Positions 43,339 to 53,138 of a stretch of DNA of 64,000 nt are shown here, in pieces. Each line of letters begins with the position of its first letter. Position 1 is the stretch's first letter. Location of the stretch: the NCBI GenBank assembly GCA_040218415.1, contig JAVJRN010000080.1, positions 248,001-312,000 of the forward strand, written 5' to 3'. A program made the translations under genes and the position numbers. The stretch comes from JAVJRN01 sp040218415 (GTDB lineage: Bacteria > Bacteroidota > Bacteroidia > Cytophagales > Cyclobacteriaceae). The notes beneath the pieces were generated by a model. The model saw only the letters and a list, made by a program, of their open reading frames with translations, had not been told where the DNA came from and ran no database searches.

Positions 43339-44745
43339 TTAAAAATATCTAAGCAAGATATTCAGCATCCAATTTTTAAAGCCGGTAAATGGCGGGTATA
43401 ATGTTTGCGCCATGGTAATACCAACTCTTTGCTTCAATATGCTTTTCTCGTTAGAAAACGCAATAAATCCGTGTCTTCCATGTGCCTTACCAATACCACT
43501 ATTATTAACGCCTCCAAACGGTAGTGAAGGGTGACCAAACTGCAATACTGCATCATTGATAACCGCAGTGCCTGAACTGGTTTCCTTTAAAACCCGAGCC
43601 TGATTTTTTTTGCTCTTTGAGAAAATATAGAGTGACAGTGCTTTTGGACGACCATTAATTTGAGCGATTACCTCGCTCAGGTTTTGGTATGCAATGATTG
43701 GTAATATTGGTCCAAAGATTTCTTCTTTCATAAGCGTGCTTTCCTCTGACAATCCAGTAAACAATGTTGGAAATATTCTACAAGACAGTCGGTCTAGTTT
43801 TCCCCCATAAGCAATCTCTCCACCATTATGCAAGCCATCTTCAATAGCTCCGCTCAACCTTGAAAAATGATGTTCGTTGATTATGCTCGTATAGTTTTTT
43901 TCTTCTCCATAAATCTTTTCGGCGTATCTACCAATTGACCGAATCAGTTCATCGCGCTTTGATTCATGCACAAATAAATAGTCTGGCGCTACACAGGTTT
44001 GACCAGCATTAATCCATTTTGCCCAAGCTATTTTCTTGGCTGCATCTTTTATATCTGCAGTCTCGTCCACAATTGTTGGAGATTTTCCGCCCAACTCTAA
44101 GGTTACAGAAGTGAGATTTTTAGCAGCTGCTTGCATCACGAGTTTACCTATTTGCGGACTTCCAGTAAAGAAAATATGATCGAAAGGTAAGCTAGTCAAG
44201 TGCGCTGATAACGCTCCATCACCTTCTAATACCTGCACCATATCCTTGTCGAACAGCGATTCGCACATCTTTTTGATAAAACTTGAAGTAGCGGGAGTAA
44301 ATTCTGAAGGTTTTAGAACAATACAATTGCCCGCAGCTATTGCACTTATCATTGGGCCAATAGTCAGGTTGAATGGATAGTTCCAAGGAGCAATAATTAA
44401 AACGACACCTTTAGGTTCATACTGAATACTCGCCGACGAACCTAAAAAAGTAAGACTGCTATGGTAGCTATCTGGAGTAGACCAATCTCTCAATTTTTTA
44501 CGAGCCTCTTTGATCTCCGTTATCACGGGATATATTTCTGAAATGTCTGTCTCCTGAGGAGATTTATTCATATCAGCTGCTAGTGCCTTTTGAAGTGATG
44601 CTCGATATGCAAAGATGTATTCGAGTATCAAGTCCAATCGCTTTTTCCTCTGCTTCCAATGCTCCATTCTTAAGGATGAGCTTCTCGCGATCATCCCTGC
44701 GGGTATTGTTTCAAACTGGGTTTCTGGACTATTGGCAAGAATCAT
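43339..44745 (-). CDS. aldehyde dehydrogenase family protein (ALDH3-like)
   Basis: The 468-residue protein has the ALDH layout: GNCIVLKPSEFTPATS, FFTGSPQIGKLVMQA, the catalytic Glu in LELGGKSPTIV and the catalytic Cys in GQTCVAPDYLFV. Its length and the C-terminal membrane-seeking end (TLYPPFTGFKNWMLNIL) match class 3 ALDHs that oxidise fatty or aromatic aldehydes. NAD(P) dependence is expected; the substrate is not predicted. It stands alone, divergent from the transglutaminase-like gene. Confidence 0.92.
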   Translation of the reverse strand: MILANSPETQFETIPAGMIARSSSLRMEHWKQRKKRLDLILEYIFAYRASLQKALAADMNKSPQETDISEIYPVITEIKEARKKLRDWSTPDSYHSSLTFLGSSASIQYEPKGVVLIIAPWNYPFNLTIGPMISAIAAGNCIVLKPSEFTPATSSFIKKMCESLFDKDMVQVLEGDGALSAHLTSLPFDHIFFTGSPQIGKLVMQAAAKNLTSVTLELGGKSPTIVDETADIKDAAKKIAWAKWINAGQTCVAPDYLFVHESKRDELIRSIGRYAEKIYGEEKNYTSIINEHHFSRLSGAIEDGLHNGGEIAYGGKLDRLSCRIFPTLFTGLSEESTLMKEEIFGPILPIIAYQNLSEVIAQINGRPKALSLYIFSKSKKNQARVLKETSSGTAVINDAVLQFGHPSLPFGGVNNSGIGKAHGRHGFIAFSNEKSILKQRVGITMAQTLYPPFTGFKNWMLNILLRYF

Positions 44746-44845
44746 GATGGTAATGTTAAGGTAATACTATTGGTGTATATTTAATGATTTGTTAACTTTA
44801 AAATAATATTAAACTTTTATAGTTATCAAAAAATCTATTTTCATA

Positions 44846-45565
44846 TTGTTCTGTGTCTATTTAAACCTTGCCGTAAGTCAAGGTTTTACCTATAATATCA
44901 GCACAATTTCTTATAACTCTGAAGATTCAGTTGATTTTTTTATGGAGCTGCTTGCAGTCGATGAAACTTTAGATTCTGCCCAGACGGCACACATTATACA
45001 ATCTTATGATAAAATCCTAAAGAAAGCCGAGAGGTTGAGGGCTAAATCAAAATCGGACGAACATTTACTCGAAAGTGTATTTTATGTCGTACATCGCAGC
45101 TTAAAGCATTACAAGACGAACGCTAATTTTTCCGATATATTTTTATCGGGAAATTACGATTGTGTAACAAGTACGGCTCTGTATGGGCTCTTACTTGACT
45201 CGCTAGATTTTCGGTATGACATTATTGAGTTCCCCTTTCATACATTATTGATGGTGTACTTAAACGACCGTACAGTCCTTTTCGATGGAACTGATCCTAT
45301 TGGCGGGTTTGTAACGGATAATGATCAAATAAATGAACGCTTGATGACCTACCAAACGGATGCTGGTCAGATTGATTTTCAACAAGAAAACTTGAAGAAA
45401 ATAAATTTCAAAAATCTCATTGGACTACAGTTTTATAACCTTTCTGTAGAAAGTTTTAATAGAAGTGATTATTCGCAGAGCAAAGAACTGCTAAAAGATG
45501 CGTATTTTTTTTATCCAAGTCCAAGAATAAAAGAGCTATCCCGATATATCACTTTATCAGAATAG
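44846..45565 (+). CDS. transglutaminase-like protein with uncertain start
   Basis: About 239 residues with a transglutaminase-type Cys-His-Asp triad: YDCVTSTALYGLLLDSL (Cys at about residue 113), EFPFHTLLMV (His about 142) and VLFDGTDPI (Asp about 157), followed by a TPR-like tail. The coding frame stays open to 44813, and codons there read IVIKKSIFILF, a proper signal-peptide start, but no ATG, GTG or TTG exists before 44846; the ORF shown starts at that TTG. A non-standard start (ATA or ATC) or a mutated start codon is likely. An inverted repeat at 45531-45570 overlaps its stop. Confidence 0.65.
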   Translation: MFCVYLNLAVSQGFTYNISTISYNSEDSVDFFMELLAVDETLDSAQTAHIIQSYDKILKKAERLRAKSKSDEHLLESVFYVVHRSLKHYKTNANFSDIFLSGNYDCVTSTALYGLLLDSLDFRYDIIEFPFHTLLMVYLNDRTVLFDGTDPIGGFVTDNDQINERLMTYQTDAGQIDFQQENLKKINFKNLIGLQFYNLSVESFNRSDYSQSKELLKDAYFFYPSPRIKELSRYITLSE

Positions 45566-45570
45566 CTCTT
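45531..45570 (+). terminator. weak hairpin at the end of the transglutaminase-like gene
   Basis: A 9-bp inverted repeat, AAGAGCTAT (45531-45539) and ATAGCTCTT (45562-45570), flanks a 22-base loop and spans the stop codon. It lacks a clean T run and would make a weak terminator at best. Confidence 0.4.
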
Positions 45571-45599
45571 CGTTATTACTCTTTGAATTTTTGTTTAAT

Positions 45600-47663
45600 C
45601 TATTCGAGAATCTTGAATTCAACTCGTCTGTTGAGTTGTCTGTTTTCTTTAGTGTCGTTCGGCACAACTGGCTTAGATTCACCATAACCTGCGTACGTTA
45701 GTCTGTTCCGATCTATACCATTGGTAATAAGATAATCAACAACTGCTCCCGCCCTTCTTTGTGATAAATCTTGGTTATAATTGTCATCACCTACTGAATC
45801 AGTATGTCCTGATATCTCAATCTTCTCAATATCACCATTTTGCATGTATTTTAACAATCTCTTAAGCTCTGTGTATGAAGAGGTTTTGAGCTCATCTTTA
45901 TCAAATGCGAAGAAAATATTCTTTAGCACAATAGAGACTCCTTTTTCGATTTTCGACATTAATATGTCTGTCTTTATCGTGTCTGACTCTTTCAAATCAT
46001 TGAAATCAAAATTTTGTCCCTCACTTAGGTATCCAGTAAGTTCTCCCGATAGACCATATCTTGCACCTCCTCTAAGCATAAAACTAAAGCTAGCGCTTGC
46101 CGGAGTAACCACCGATCCGAGTGCCAAACCATCAGGCAATCGCTCAATCGAAACCTTTGATCCAGGTAAAAGGTCTTTCGTCTTAGCATCTATGACATTA
46201 CCCATGATTACAACAAATATTTCTTTTGGCTCGTCTGGCAGAAGTTGTTCTATTGAAGCCGTATATTGATTATCCTCTATAAACAGCTCCTCAGCTTTAA
46301 AGCGAAATATATCTGTATCCTCATCTATCTTACCTCGAGCAAAATAAATGTGCCTCCCTGAAGATGGTATACTAAAATACTGATCATCTTGAGCTGAGTT
46401 TACACCTGAACCAAGGTTTTCAGGAATTGACCATTTTTTCCAAGAGTCATCTAATCTAATGGTGACGTAAATATCAGAGCCACCATAACCGCTTATGCCG
46501 TTAGAAGAGAAATACATTGTTTTCCCATCTTGCCCAAGAAAAGGCGCAAAATCTTCTCCTGCAGTATTTATTAAATTTCCAAGATTCATTGGCTCTGTCC
46601 AAGTTTCACCACGCGCCCCACGATTAAAAGAAACATAAAGGTCTCTTCCTCCATAGCTATCATCCCTTTCTTGAGACATAACTATGGATTTACCATCTGG
46701 AACTAAAAAGAAATCTGCCTTAGGATTGTAATTATATTCGTTTTCAATCTCTAATGATACCGGTTTTTTATAAGAATCTCCATCTCTGGACGAAATAGAG
46801 GTTCCAGTATACATTCTACCCTTTTTACCATATTTATTGCCGAGAATTAGCGTTTCTACTCCATCAACAATGGTAATGGATGAAATAAAATTAGGGCCTT
46901 CGGTATTCAGTGGAGGGCCAATATTTGTTGCGGTTTTCCAAGTATCTGTTTCTTCATCGAGCTCTGAGACCCATATATCTTCACTATCATTTGTGCCTCC
47001 AATATTGTCTGGATGGTATCTTCTACTGAAATACAATCTCTTACCATCTGGGGAGATGAGCGGACTATGTTCTATGTAAGGGCTGTTTACATTTGTACTA
47101 AGTCTATCTACACTCACCGTTCCTACACCTGGTGCTAAGTTGATCAATACATTAATAGGAATATTCGATCGAGAAATACCAATCGCGTCAATCGCATTGT
47201 AGCCTGGCACTACCTCGCCATCTAGAACAACTCTAATTGCAAATACTTTGTATTCGGTTTCATCAAAAAACAAATTTAACAAACGACTCTCTAATGGTAT
47301 TTGGCGAGGAGTTAGTTCAAATATTTTGTACTCGTTGTACTGCTCATCATACGCATATATTTCTTTAATCGCTCCTGGGTTTTCCGATTCAGCAATGGCA
47401 ATTTGTTTAGCAATAATTGGCTTATCGAAGGAAACCATGATGAACTCTTGCTTGTCTTGAGATTTTGGTCTCCAGGCATTAGGATTGTCTCCGCCTGCTG
47501 GGAGTACATTGGGTTTATGCAATGCCTGAATGGCCGAGTATTCCAATGGACTATACTCAGATGAAATGTCTACCACTTCAGATCCCCAAATTACAGTTTC
47601 CTGTGCGCGGGATATCATGTTGAGTGATAGCGTGAAAAATAAAATTAAGGCAAATTTTTTCAT
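45600..47663 (-). CDS. OmpA-family protein with discoidin-like and PD40 propeller domains
   Basis: A 687-residue exported protein. The signal peptide (MKKFALILFF...) precedes a discoidin/F5-8-like domain (about residues 30-165), a set of PD40/WD40-like propeller repeats (about 185-440, with YFSRRYHPDN, DGKSIVMSQERDD, YGGRDLYVS and DGKTMYFSSNGISGYGGSDIY), a small carboxypeptidase-regulatory-like strand region (about 480-540) and a C-terminal OmpA domain (about 570-687) with EISGHTDSVGDDNYN and RRVEFKIL. I place the start at ATG 47663; the frame is open to an ATG at 47687 that overlaps the upstream gene. Such proteins anchor complexes to peptidoglycan. Confidence 0.82.
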   Translation of the reverse strand: MKKFALILFFTLSLNMISRAQETVIWGSEVVDISSEYSPLEYSAIQALHKPNVLPAGGDNPNAWRPKSQDKQEFIMVSFDKPIIAKQIAIAESENPGAIKEIYAYDEQYNEYKIFELTPRQIPLESRLLNLFFDETEYKVFAIRVVLDGEVVPGYNAIDAIGISRSNIPINVLINLAPGVGTVSVDRLSTNVNSPYIEHSPLISPDGKRLYFSRRYHPDNIGGTNDSEDIWVSELDEETDTWKTATNIGPPLNTEGPNFISSITIVDGVETLILGNKYGKKGRMYTGTSISSRDGDSYKKPVSLEIENEYNYNPKADFFLVPDGKSIVMSQERDDSYGGRDLYVSFNRGARGETWTEPMNLGNLINTAGEDFAPFLGQDGKTMYFSSNGISGYGGSDIYVTIRLDDSWKKWSIPENLGSGVNSAQDDQYFSIPSSGRHIYFARGKIDEDTDIFRFKAEELFIEDNQYTASIEQLLPDEPKEIFVVIMGNVIDAKTKDLLPGSKVSIERLPDGLALGSVVTPASASFSFMLRGGARYGLSGELTGYLSEGQNFDFNDLKESDTIKTDILMSKIEKGVSIVLKNIFFAFDKDELKTSSYTELKRLLKYMQNGDIEKIEISGHTDSVGDDNYNQDLSQRRAGAVVDYLITNGIDRNRLTYAGYGESKPVVPNDTKENRQLNRRVEFKILE

Positions 47664-47683
47664 AATATTTAAGGCGGAAATGG

Positions 47684-48385
47684 TCATCTACTAATTACTC
47701 TAACTTCAACTCGTCGGTTTTTTATTTTTGCTTCGTCTGTACGGTCTTGTGAAAGTGGCTGAGTTCCTCCAAAGGCTTTGGTTAAAACTCGATTTTTCTT
47801 AACTCCTTTATCGAGTAGATATTCTTTTACGGATGTTACTCTCGCCTCTGAGAGACGCATGTTAGCCTCATCATTACCGGCAAAATCAGTATGTCCTTCC
47901 AGCTGTATAACTAGAGAAGGTCGTTCATCAAGCCAATTCACTAGGTTATCTAATTCTGTAAAAGATGACTCTGTGATTTGTGCACTGCCCCTCGCAAAAA
48001 TCAAGTTATCAAGTGTAATAAGCTCTAATTCTGGTTCCTCAGGCTCTGCTTCTAAGTAAAACTGGTAACTAGTAAAACCGTTTTCGTCATCGTCGGTTAC
48101 TTCCATCTCAAACTCTTTGTCAATAAAACCTGCTTTTTTTGCCCTGAAGGCGTACTTTTTTCCTTGTATAAGGTAAAATTCAAATTTCCCAAGAGCTTTG
48201 CTTTTACCAATTCCCATGTCATCGTAATAAGGTAGCTTTTCATAAGAGAGCGACACGCCCTCTACAAAAGAAGAGTCTTTGGTACTTAATACCTCACCAT
48301 CCAAACGAATAAAAACGTCAGAATTTACTTGAGCGGAAATGGAATAATAAATCAGTGTTAATGTAAATGCAAAAAGATATTTCAT
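47684..48385 (-). CDS. OmpA-family protein, short form
   Basis: A 233-residue protein with a signal peptide (MKYLFAFTLTLIYYSISAQ), an N-terminal carboxypeptidase-regulatory-like domain (about residues 25-115) and a C-terminal OmpA domain (about 120-233) with QLEGHTDFAGND and KNRRVEVRVIS. It lacks the propeller of its downstream neighbour and looks like a paralogous short companion. I chose ATG 48385 because it gives a clean signal peptide; the frame is open 15 codons upstream. Its stop overlaps the next frame (ATGA). Confidence 0.82.
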   Translation of the reverse strand: MKYLFAFTLTLIYYSISAQVNSDVFIRLDGEVLSTKDSSFVEGVSLSYEKLPYYDDMGIGKSKALGKFEFYLIQGKKYAFRAKKAGFIDKEFEMEVTDDDENGFTSYQFYLEAEPEEPELELITLDNLIFARGSAQITESSFTELDNLVNWLDERPSLVIQLEGHTDFAGNDEANMRLSEARVTSVKEYLLDKGVKKNRVLTKAFGGTQPLSQDRTDEAKIKNRRVEVRVISR

Positions 48386-48457
48386 TTTTTTAAAGGTCGG
48401 TTTCCATGAAATTAAACTAATAAAGCGCAAAATTAAAACCTATTCCTGTAGTTACAG

Positions 48458-49747
48458 TCAATTTAATGCAACAATATCTCCTTTAATATTCTTCTGGTTT
48501 CCAAATTCCTTGATCACATCAAGCCTGTGAATCATAACGTTTTTGGTGTGTAAAAAATCTATTAAACGTGATGGATCAATCGGCTCAGATGGGGGTAAGT
48601 CAACTTTTAATGCATCGACTTGTTTCCCGTTTTTCCAAAACCTAAAACATAAATGAGGGCCATTGGCTAGGCCAGTACTTCCTACATAACCAATGGTTTG
48701 TCCTTGATTCACTTTCATCCCTGGCCTTATACCTGAGGCAATCCTGGACATATGTAAATACTGTGTCGTATAGTTACTGTTATGCTTCACTTTTACATAG
48801 TTTCCATTTGCCTTACCGTAGCGTGCTTCTAGTACCACACCATCACCAACCGTTCTAATTGGGGTGCCTGTTGGCGCAGCATAATCTGTCCCTAGGTGTG
48901 CCTTATACCTTTTTTGAACTGGATGAAATCTTTTCAAAGAATACCTACTACTTATTCTAGAGTAGTTGAGCGGTGCTTTTAGAAAGGTCTTCCTTAAGCT
49001 ATTGCCTTCTTCGTCAAAATAATCTTCTTGTGTGCCATGCTCATATTGAATGGCATAATATTCCTTATTGAAATGATTAAAATAAGCGCCCCTGATTTTA
49101 CTAATATTGATAATCTCACCATTTATCATTTCCGCTTCATAAATAACTTTGAAGTAGTCTCCTTTATTGATACGGAAGAAATCTACCTGCCAGGCGAAAA
49201 CATCCACCAACATATTCACCAAAAGTATTGACGCATCTTGCTCTAATATCGCTTCATAGAGAGATGAATTAATGGTGGCTGTCAACTCCTTTTCCACCCT
49301 TGTTATTTCGCGGTAGTATCGGTTTACTGTTATGGAATCGGCTAGATTAAAAACAACATAACTTGTAGGATCAGGCTCAAAGATGAATTGTCGAGCGGTT
49401 TTTAACGAATCCCGCTCATGGATGATGGTATAGGGATAATTTGCCTTCAGCTTTCGCACGTCAAAAACACCTTTCGAGGCATTAGCCAAAGCAAATATTT
49501 TATCGTTTCGAGTATTAAACTTTTGTAAAATCTCTGAAATGTTTTGATTCCATTTCACCTTGCCTTGATACACTTCAAAGGAATCGACCGGAATACCATA
49601 AACCAAGGTAGGTTCCGATACGGGAATTGTATCAATAACTATCGTTTCCTTTGGAGGAGACGGCTTCTGATCACAAGCAATAGTGAGAGTGAGAAGTAGT
49701 AAGAGGAAGAAAACACTCCAAAGTGAGCATCTTTCTAGAATACGCAT
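48458..49747 (-). CDS. M23 family peptidoglycan metallopeptidase lipoprotein
   Basis: The 429-residue protein begins with a lipoprotein signal (Cys at about residue 25, LTIACDQK). The C-terminal M23 (LytM) domain (about 280-400) has the zinc-ligand block HLGTDYAAPTGTPIRT and, at the second site, GPHLCFRFWKNGKQVD, where the usual HxH is HxC. This replacement is known in some Bacteroidota M23 proteins; whether it keeps full activity is unclear. A helical middle section precedes the peptidase. It lies between the OmpA genes and dsbD on the same strand. Confidence 0.85.
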   Translation of the reverse strand: MRILERCSLWSVFFLLLLLTLTIACDQKPSPPKETIVIDTIPVSEPTLVYGIPVDSFEVYQGKVKWNQNISEILQKFNTRNDKIFALANASKGVFDVRKLKANYPYTIIHERDSLKTARQFIFEPDPTSYVVFNLADSITVNRYYREITRVEKELTATINSSLYEAILEQDASILLVNMLVDVFAWQVDFFRINKGDYFKVIYEAEMINGEIINISKIRGAYFNHFNKEYYAIQYEHGTQEDYFDEEGNSLRKTFLKAPLNYSRISSRYSLKRFHPVQKRYKAHLGTDYAAPTGTPIRTVGDGVVLEARYGKANGNYVKVKHNSNYTTQYLHMSRIASGIRPGMKVNQGQTIGYVGSTGLANGPHLCFRFWKNGKQVDALKVDLPPSEPIDPSRLIDFLHTKNVMIHRLDVIKEFGNQKNIKGDIVALN

Positions 49748-49760
49748 AGATTAGTTATCA

Positions 49761-51734
49761 TTAAAATTTTTCTAAAGCTTCATCCAAAAACGACACAAAG
49801 CTATTTACATTTAAGTCATATGCTTTTGGCGAGATGATCAAATTTTCGTTTTGGTCAAGAATAGCATAAAAAGGCTGGGCGTTATTTTGAAACCTCGTAA
49901 TTTGAAAATCAGCATTTTGCTTTCCAATAGTTTTTTTAATCTTGCCGTCATAGGCTGATTCATACCATTGGTTTTTGTCTAGTTCTGTCTTATCATCTAC
50001 ATAAAGTGCAACCAAGACAAAGTTCTCATTAAGTCGTTTGAGCACTTCTGGATCCGACCAAACTCTTTGTTCCATTTCTCTGCAATTAACACATCCGTGT
50101 CCAGTAAAGTCGATGAACAAAGGCTTGCCTACTGCCTTAGCGCAAGCAAGAGCTTGATTGTAATCAAAATATCCATTTAATCCATGGGGCCAATGTAAGA
50201 TGTCGCCGTATTTGGGTGTTTCGCAAGATTCATTGCTGTATAGCGAAGGCTCCCCTAGCGTATAGCGATTTGCTTCTAACAAATTAAAATCATGAGTAGA
50301 TGTTGGCGGAAGGTATCCTGCCAAGGCTTTTAAAGGCGCTCCAAACATACCCGGTATCAGATAGGTAACAAAAGTAAAGGTAATTATAGCAAGAATTAAC
50401 CTGGGTACTGAAACACGCGTCTCGTCACTGTCTCCTGAAAGTTTGATCTTATTCAATAAGTACAGTCCCAAAAAAGAAAATATAACAATCCAAATGGCTA
50501 GGTAGATTTCTCGGTCTAATATGCGCCAGTGATACGCCTGATCTGCTATACTTAAGAATTTAAAAGCCAGCGCCAATTCCAAAAAACCAAGAACTACTTT
50601 TACCGAATTCAACCACCCCCCAGATTTAGGAAGGGCACTTAGCCAACCTGGAAACAAAGAAAATAAAGTAAATGGAATGGCAAAAGCTGCCGAAAAAGCA
50701 AACATTCCCAAAATGGGCTTGAGTATTTGTCCTCCTGCAGATTCGACCAATATACTTCCAACAAGTGGTCCAGTGCATGAAAAAGAAACTAAAACCAACG
50801 TAACTGCCATAAAGAATATGCCAATCAAGCCTCCTTTGTCGCCGAGTTGATCTACTCCATTCACCCATTTGTGTGGTAATGTTATCTCGAACAATCCAAA
50901 GAAAGAGAGCGCAAATAGCAAAAAGACAGTAAAGAATATCAAATTGGGAATCCAACCAGTCGCCAAGTCATTGGCTGTCTCAGGCCCCATAAACGGTGAC
51001 AAAACTGCGCCAATCAGTACATAAATAATTATGATTGATAGCCCATAAAACAGGCTGTTGGTAATCCTGCCTTTTTTATTTCCTGCTTTTCCCGTGAAAA
51101 AAGTGACCGTCATGGGTATCATTGGAAATACGCATGGTGTAAGTAATGCCGCCAATCCTGCCAAAAAAGCCACCAGCATAAAAGACAATAATGAATAAGG
51201 ATCGTTGGATGAGCGCTGAGAAAGGAAGCCTTGTGTTTCTGCTGGGGCTATCGACTTTGTAAATGCTTTTTTCCCGGAGTTCCTTTGAAACTCAAATTCA
51301 TCTTCAAAGGGAATGCACTTACCATCAATATCCGAGCATACCTGATAAATATATACACCAGAGATATCATAATTTTCACTTAATATTTTTATCTCTTGCG
51401 TAAATTCTGCCCGCTCTTTAAAGTAAGTATATTCTCCCTCCCACAATGAATCATAACTCTTTTTAGGGTTCACAGGAACAATGCCCCCAACCAACTCATA
51501 AGTTGCATTAGATTCAAACTCGAAAGTAGTCACCATTGGACCTAACTCAGGATCAAAATCCGACGAGTAGAGATACCATTTGGTATCTATCGTCGCATTA
51601 AATGAAAGTGTTACAATATCTCCAACAGCTGGTTGACTGTCCGAAATGGTATTGCTCCATTTTATTGGAGTTAATACTTGTGCTTTGCTGCAGAAAATTA
51701 AAAGTGCAGCAAAAAGGAAGACAAAAATGCGCAT
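49761..51734 (-). CDS. dsbD: thiol:disulfide interchange protein DsbD
   Basis: A 657-residue protein with a signal peptide, an N-terminal nDsbD domain (about residues 25-165, with YQVCSDIDGKCIPFEDEF), a central eight-helix membrane domain (about 185-450, with LTPCVFPMIPM and FSCTGPLVGS) and a C-terminal thioredoxin-like domain (about 500-655, with GHGCVNCREME). It moves electrons from cytoplasmic thioredoxin to periplasmic targets to keep Cys residues reduced. The full domain set is present. It is 13 bp from the M23 gene and 3 bp from the M20 gene. Confidence 0.95.
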   Translation of the reverse strand: MRIFVFLFAALLIFCSKAQVLTPIKWSNTISDSQPAVGDIVTLSFNATIDTKWYLYSSDFDPELGPMVTTFEFESNATYELVGGIVPVNPKKSYDSLWEGEYTYFKERAEFTQEIKILSENYDISGVYIYQVCSDIDGKCIPFEDEFEFQRNSGKKAFTKSIAPAETQGFLSQRSSNDPYSLLSFMLVAFLAGLAALLTPCVFPMIPMTVTFFTGKAGNKKGRITNSLFYGLSIIIIYVLIGAVLSPFMGPETANDLATGWIPNLIFFTVFLLFALSFFGLFEITLPHKWVNGVDQLGDKGGLIGIFFMAVTLVLVSFSCTGPLVGSILVESAGGQILKPILGMFAFSAAFAIPFTLFSLFPGWLSALPKSGGWLNSVKVVLGFLELALAFKFLSIADQAYHWRILDREIYLAIWIVIFSFLGLYLLNKIKLSGDSDETRVSVPRLILAIITFTFVTYLIPGMFGAPLKALAGYLPPTSTHDFNLLEANRYTLGEPSLYSNESCETPKYGDILHWPHGLNGYFDYNQALACAKAVGKPLFIDFTGHGCVNCREMEQRVWSDPEVLKRLNENFVLVALYVDDKTELDKNQWYESAYDGKIKKTIGKQNADFQITRFQNNAQPFYAILDQNENLIISPKAYDLNVNSFVSFLDEALEKF

Positions 51735-51737
51735 GAA

Positions 51738-53105
51738 TTATTTTGATAATTCAGAGAAAAACCGATAAAATTGAGAAATCGTTTCAATTCCTTTGTAATA
51801 ATTGAATAACCCGTAACTCTCATTAGGCGAATGAATAGCGTCCGAGTCCAATCCAAAACCCATGAGTATCGGATCTAATCCTAGCTCTTTTTGAAACAAG
51901 GCTACAATCGGAATACTTCCTCCTTCTCGTGTTGGAATTGGTTTTTTACCCCAAGCTTCTTCAAAGGCCTTACTTGCCGCTTGATAAGCCTTAGATTCGG
52001 TAGAAATTACTGCTGGCTCACCTCCATGATGAGGAGTTACTTTTACTTTGACCGAAGCAGGAGCTTGAGACGCAAAATGATCTTGAAAAAGTTTAGTTAT
52101 TTCGTCACTCACTTGATGCGGGACTAGTCTCATAGATATTTTTGCAAATGCCTTCGAAGGCAATACCGTTTTTGCTCCTTCGCCAATATATCCACCCCAT
52201 ATACCATTTACATCTAATGAAGGTCTAATGCCAGTTCTTTCAATCGTGCTAAAGCCCAATTCTCCCTTTACATCATTGACTTTTAAGTCTTGTTTATATT
52301 CTTCAATATCAAATGGTGCTTTAGCCATTTCGGCACGATGTTCTGCACTTAGTTCCTCCACTTTATCGTAAAATTCAGGAATGGTGACTCTGCCATTTTC
52401 GTCCTGTAAAGAGGCAATCATTTTGCACAAAATATTAATAGGGTTAGCTACGGCCCCACCATATACACCAGAGTGAAGGTCTCTGTTGGGTCCGGTCACT
52501 TCCACTTCCAAATAACTCAGACCTCTTAGGCCTACGGTAATTGATGGGGTGTCATTGCTGATTATCGACGTGTCAGAAATCAAAATAACATCTGCCTTAA
52601 GCTTATCCTTGTTTTCCTTGACAAAAGTTTCAAGGTGAGAAGAACCTACCTCTTCCTCCCCTTCAATCATAAATTTAGCATTGCAATACAATTTATCAGC
52701 TTTAACCATAGACTCAAAAGCTTTCACATGCATGTACATTTGCCCTTTATCATCGCATGCTCCACGAGCATACACTCGCTCATTTTTAATTACGGGTTCA
52801 AATGGAGGTGAATCCCACAAGTCATAGGGATCAGCCGGCTGCACGTCATAATGACCATAAACGAGTACGGTGGGCAAGGAAGGATCTACTATCTTTTCCG
52901 CGTAAACGATGGGGTGTCCATCTGTTTCTATGAGTTCGGTTATATCCGCTCCGGCTTCTTCAAACTTTTCTTTTACGAAGTTTGCCGCTGCTCTTACCGA
53001 TCCTTTAAACTTAGTGTCAGCACTGACGGATGGAATTCGCAGGAGGTCTAGTAACTCTTCTAGAAATCTTTCTTTATTATCGTTTTGATAGTTAATTGCT
53101 TCCAT
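51738..53105 (-). CDS. M20 family dipeptidase
   Basis: The 455-residue protein belongs to the M20 zinc-peptidase family: VYGHYDVQPADPYDLW (metal-ligand His), ARGACDDKGQMYMHV (bridging Asp), IEGEEEVGSSHLE (catalytic Glu), with a dimerisation domain in the middle. It resembles cytosolic dipeptidases in length. Substrate range is not determined. It lies between dsbD and the 1603-residue gene; the gap to dsbD is about 3 bp, so they are probably co-transcribed. Confidence 0.9.
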   Translation of the reverse strand: MEAINYQNDNKERFLEELLDLLRIPSVSADTKFKGSVRAAANFVKEKFEEAGADITELIETDGHPIVYAEKIVDPSLPTVLVYGHYDVQPADPYDLWDSPPFEPVIKNERVYARGACDDKGQMYMHVKAFESMVKADKLYCNAKFMIEGEEEVGSSHLETFVKENKDKLKADVILISDTSIISNDTPSITVGLRGLSYLEVEVTGPNRDLHSGVYGGAVANPINILCKMIASLQDENGRVTIPEFYDKVEELSAEHRAEMAKAPFDIEEYKQDLKVNDVKGELGFSTIERTGIRPSLDVNGIWGGYIGEGAKTVLPSKAFAKISMRLVPHQVSDEITKLFQDHFASQAPASVKVKVTPHHGGEPAVISTESKAYQAASKAFEEAWGKKPIPTREGGSIPIVALFQKELGLDPILMGFGLDSDAIHSPNESYGLFNYYKGIETISQFYRFFSELSK

Positions 53106-53138
53106 TATGGTGTTTTGGTGTGTGATAAGGGATTCTGA

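Noticed and set aside
45781..46269. 162-residue plus-strand open frame
   Set aside because: Antisense to the OmpA/PD40 gene, driven by its codon pattern.
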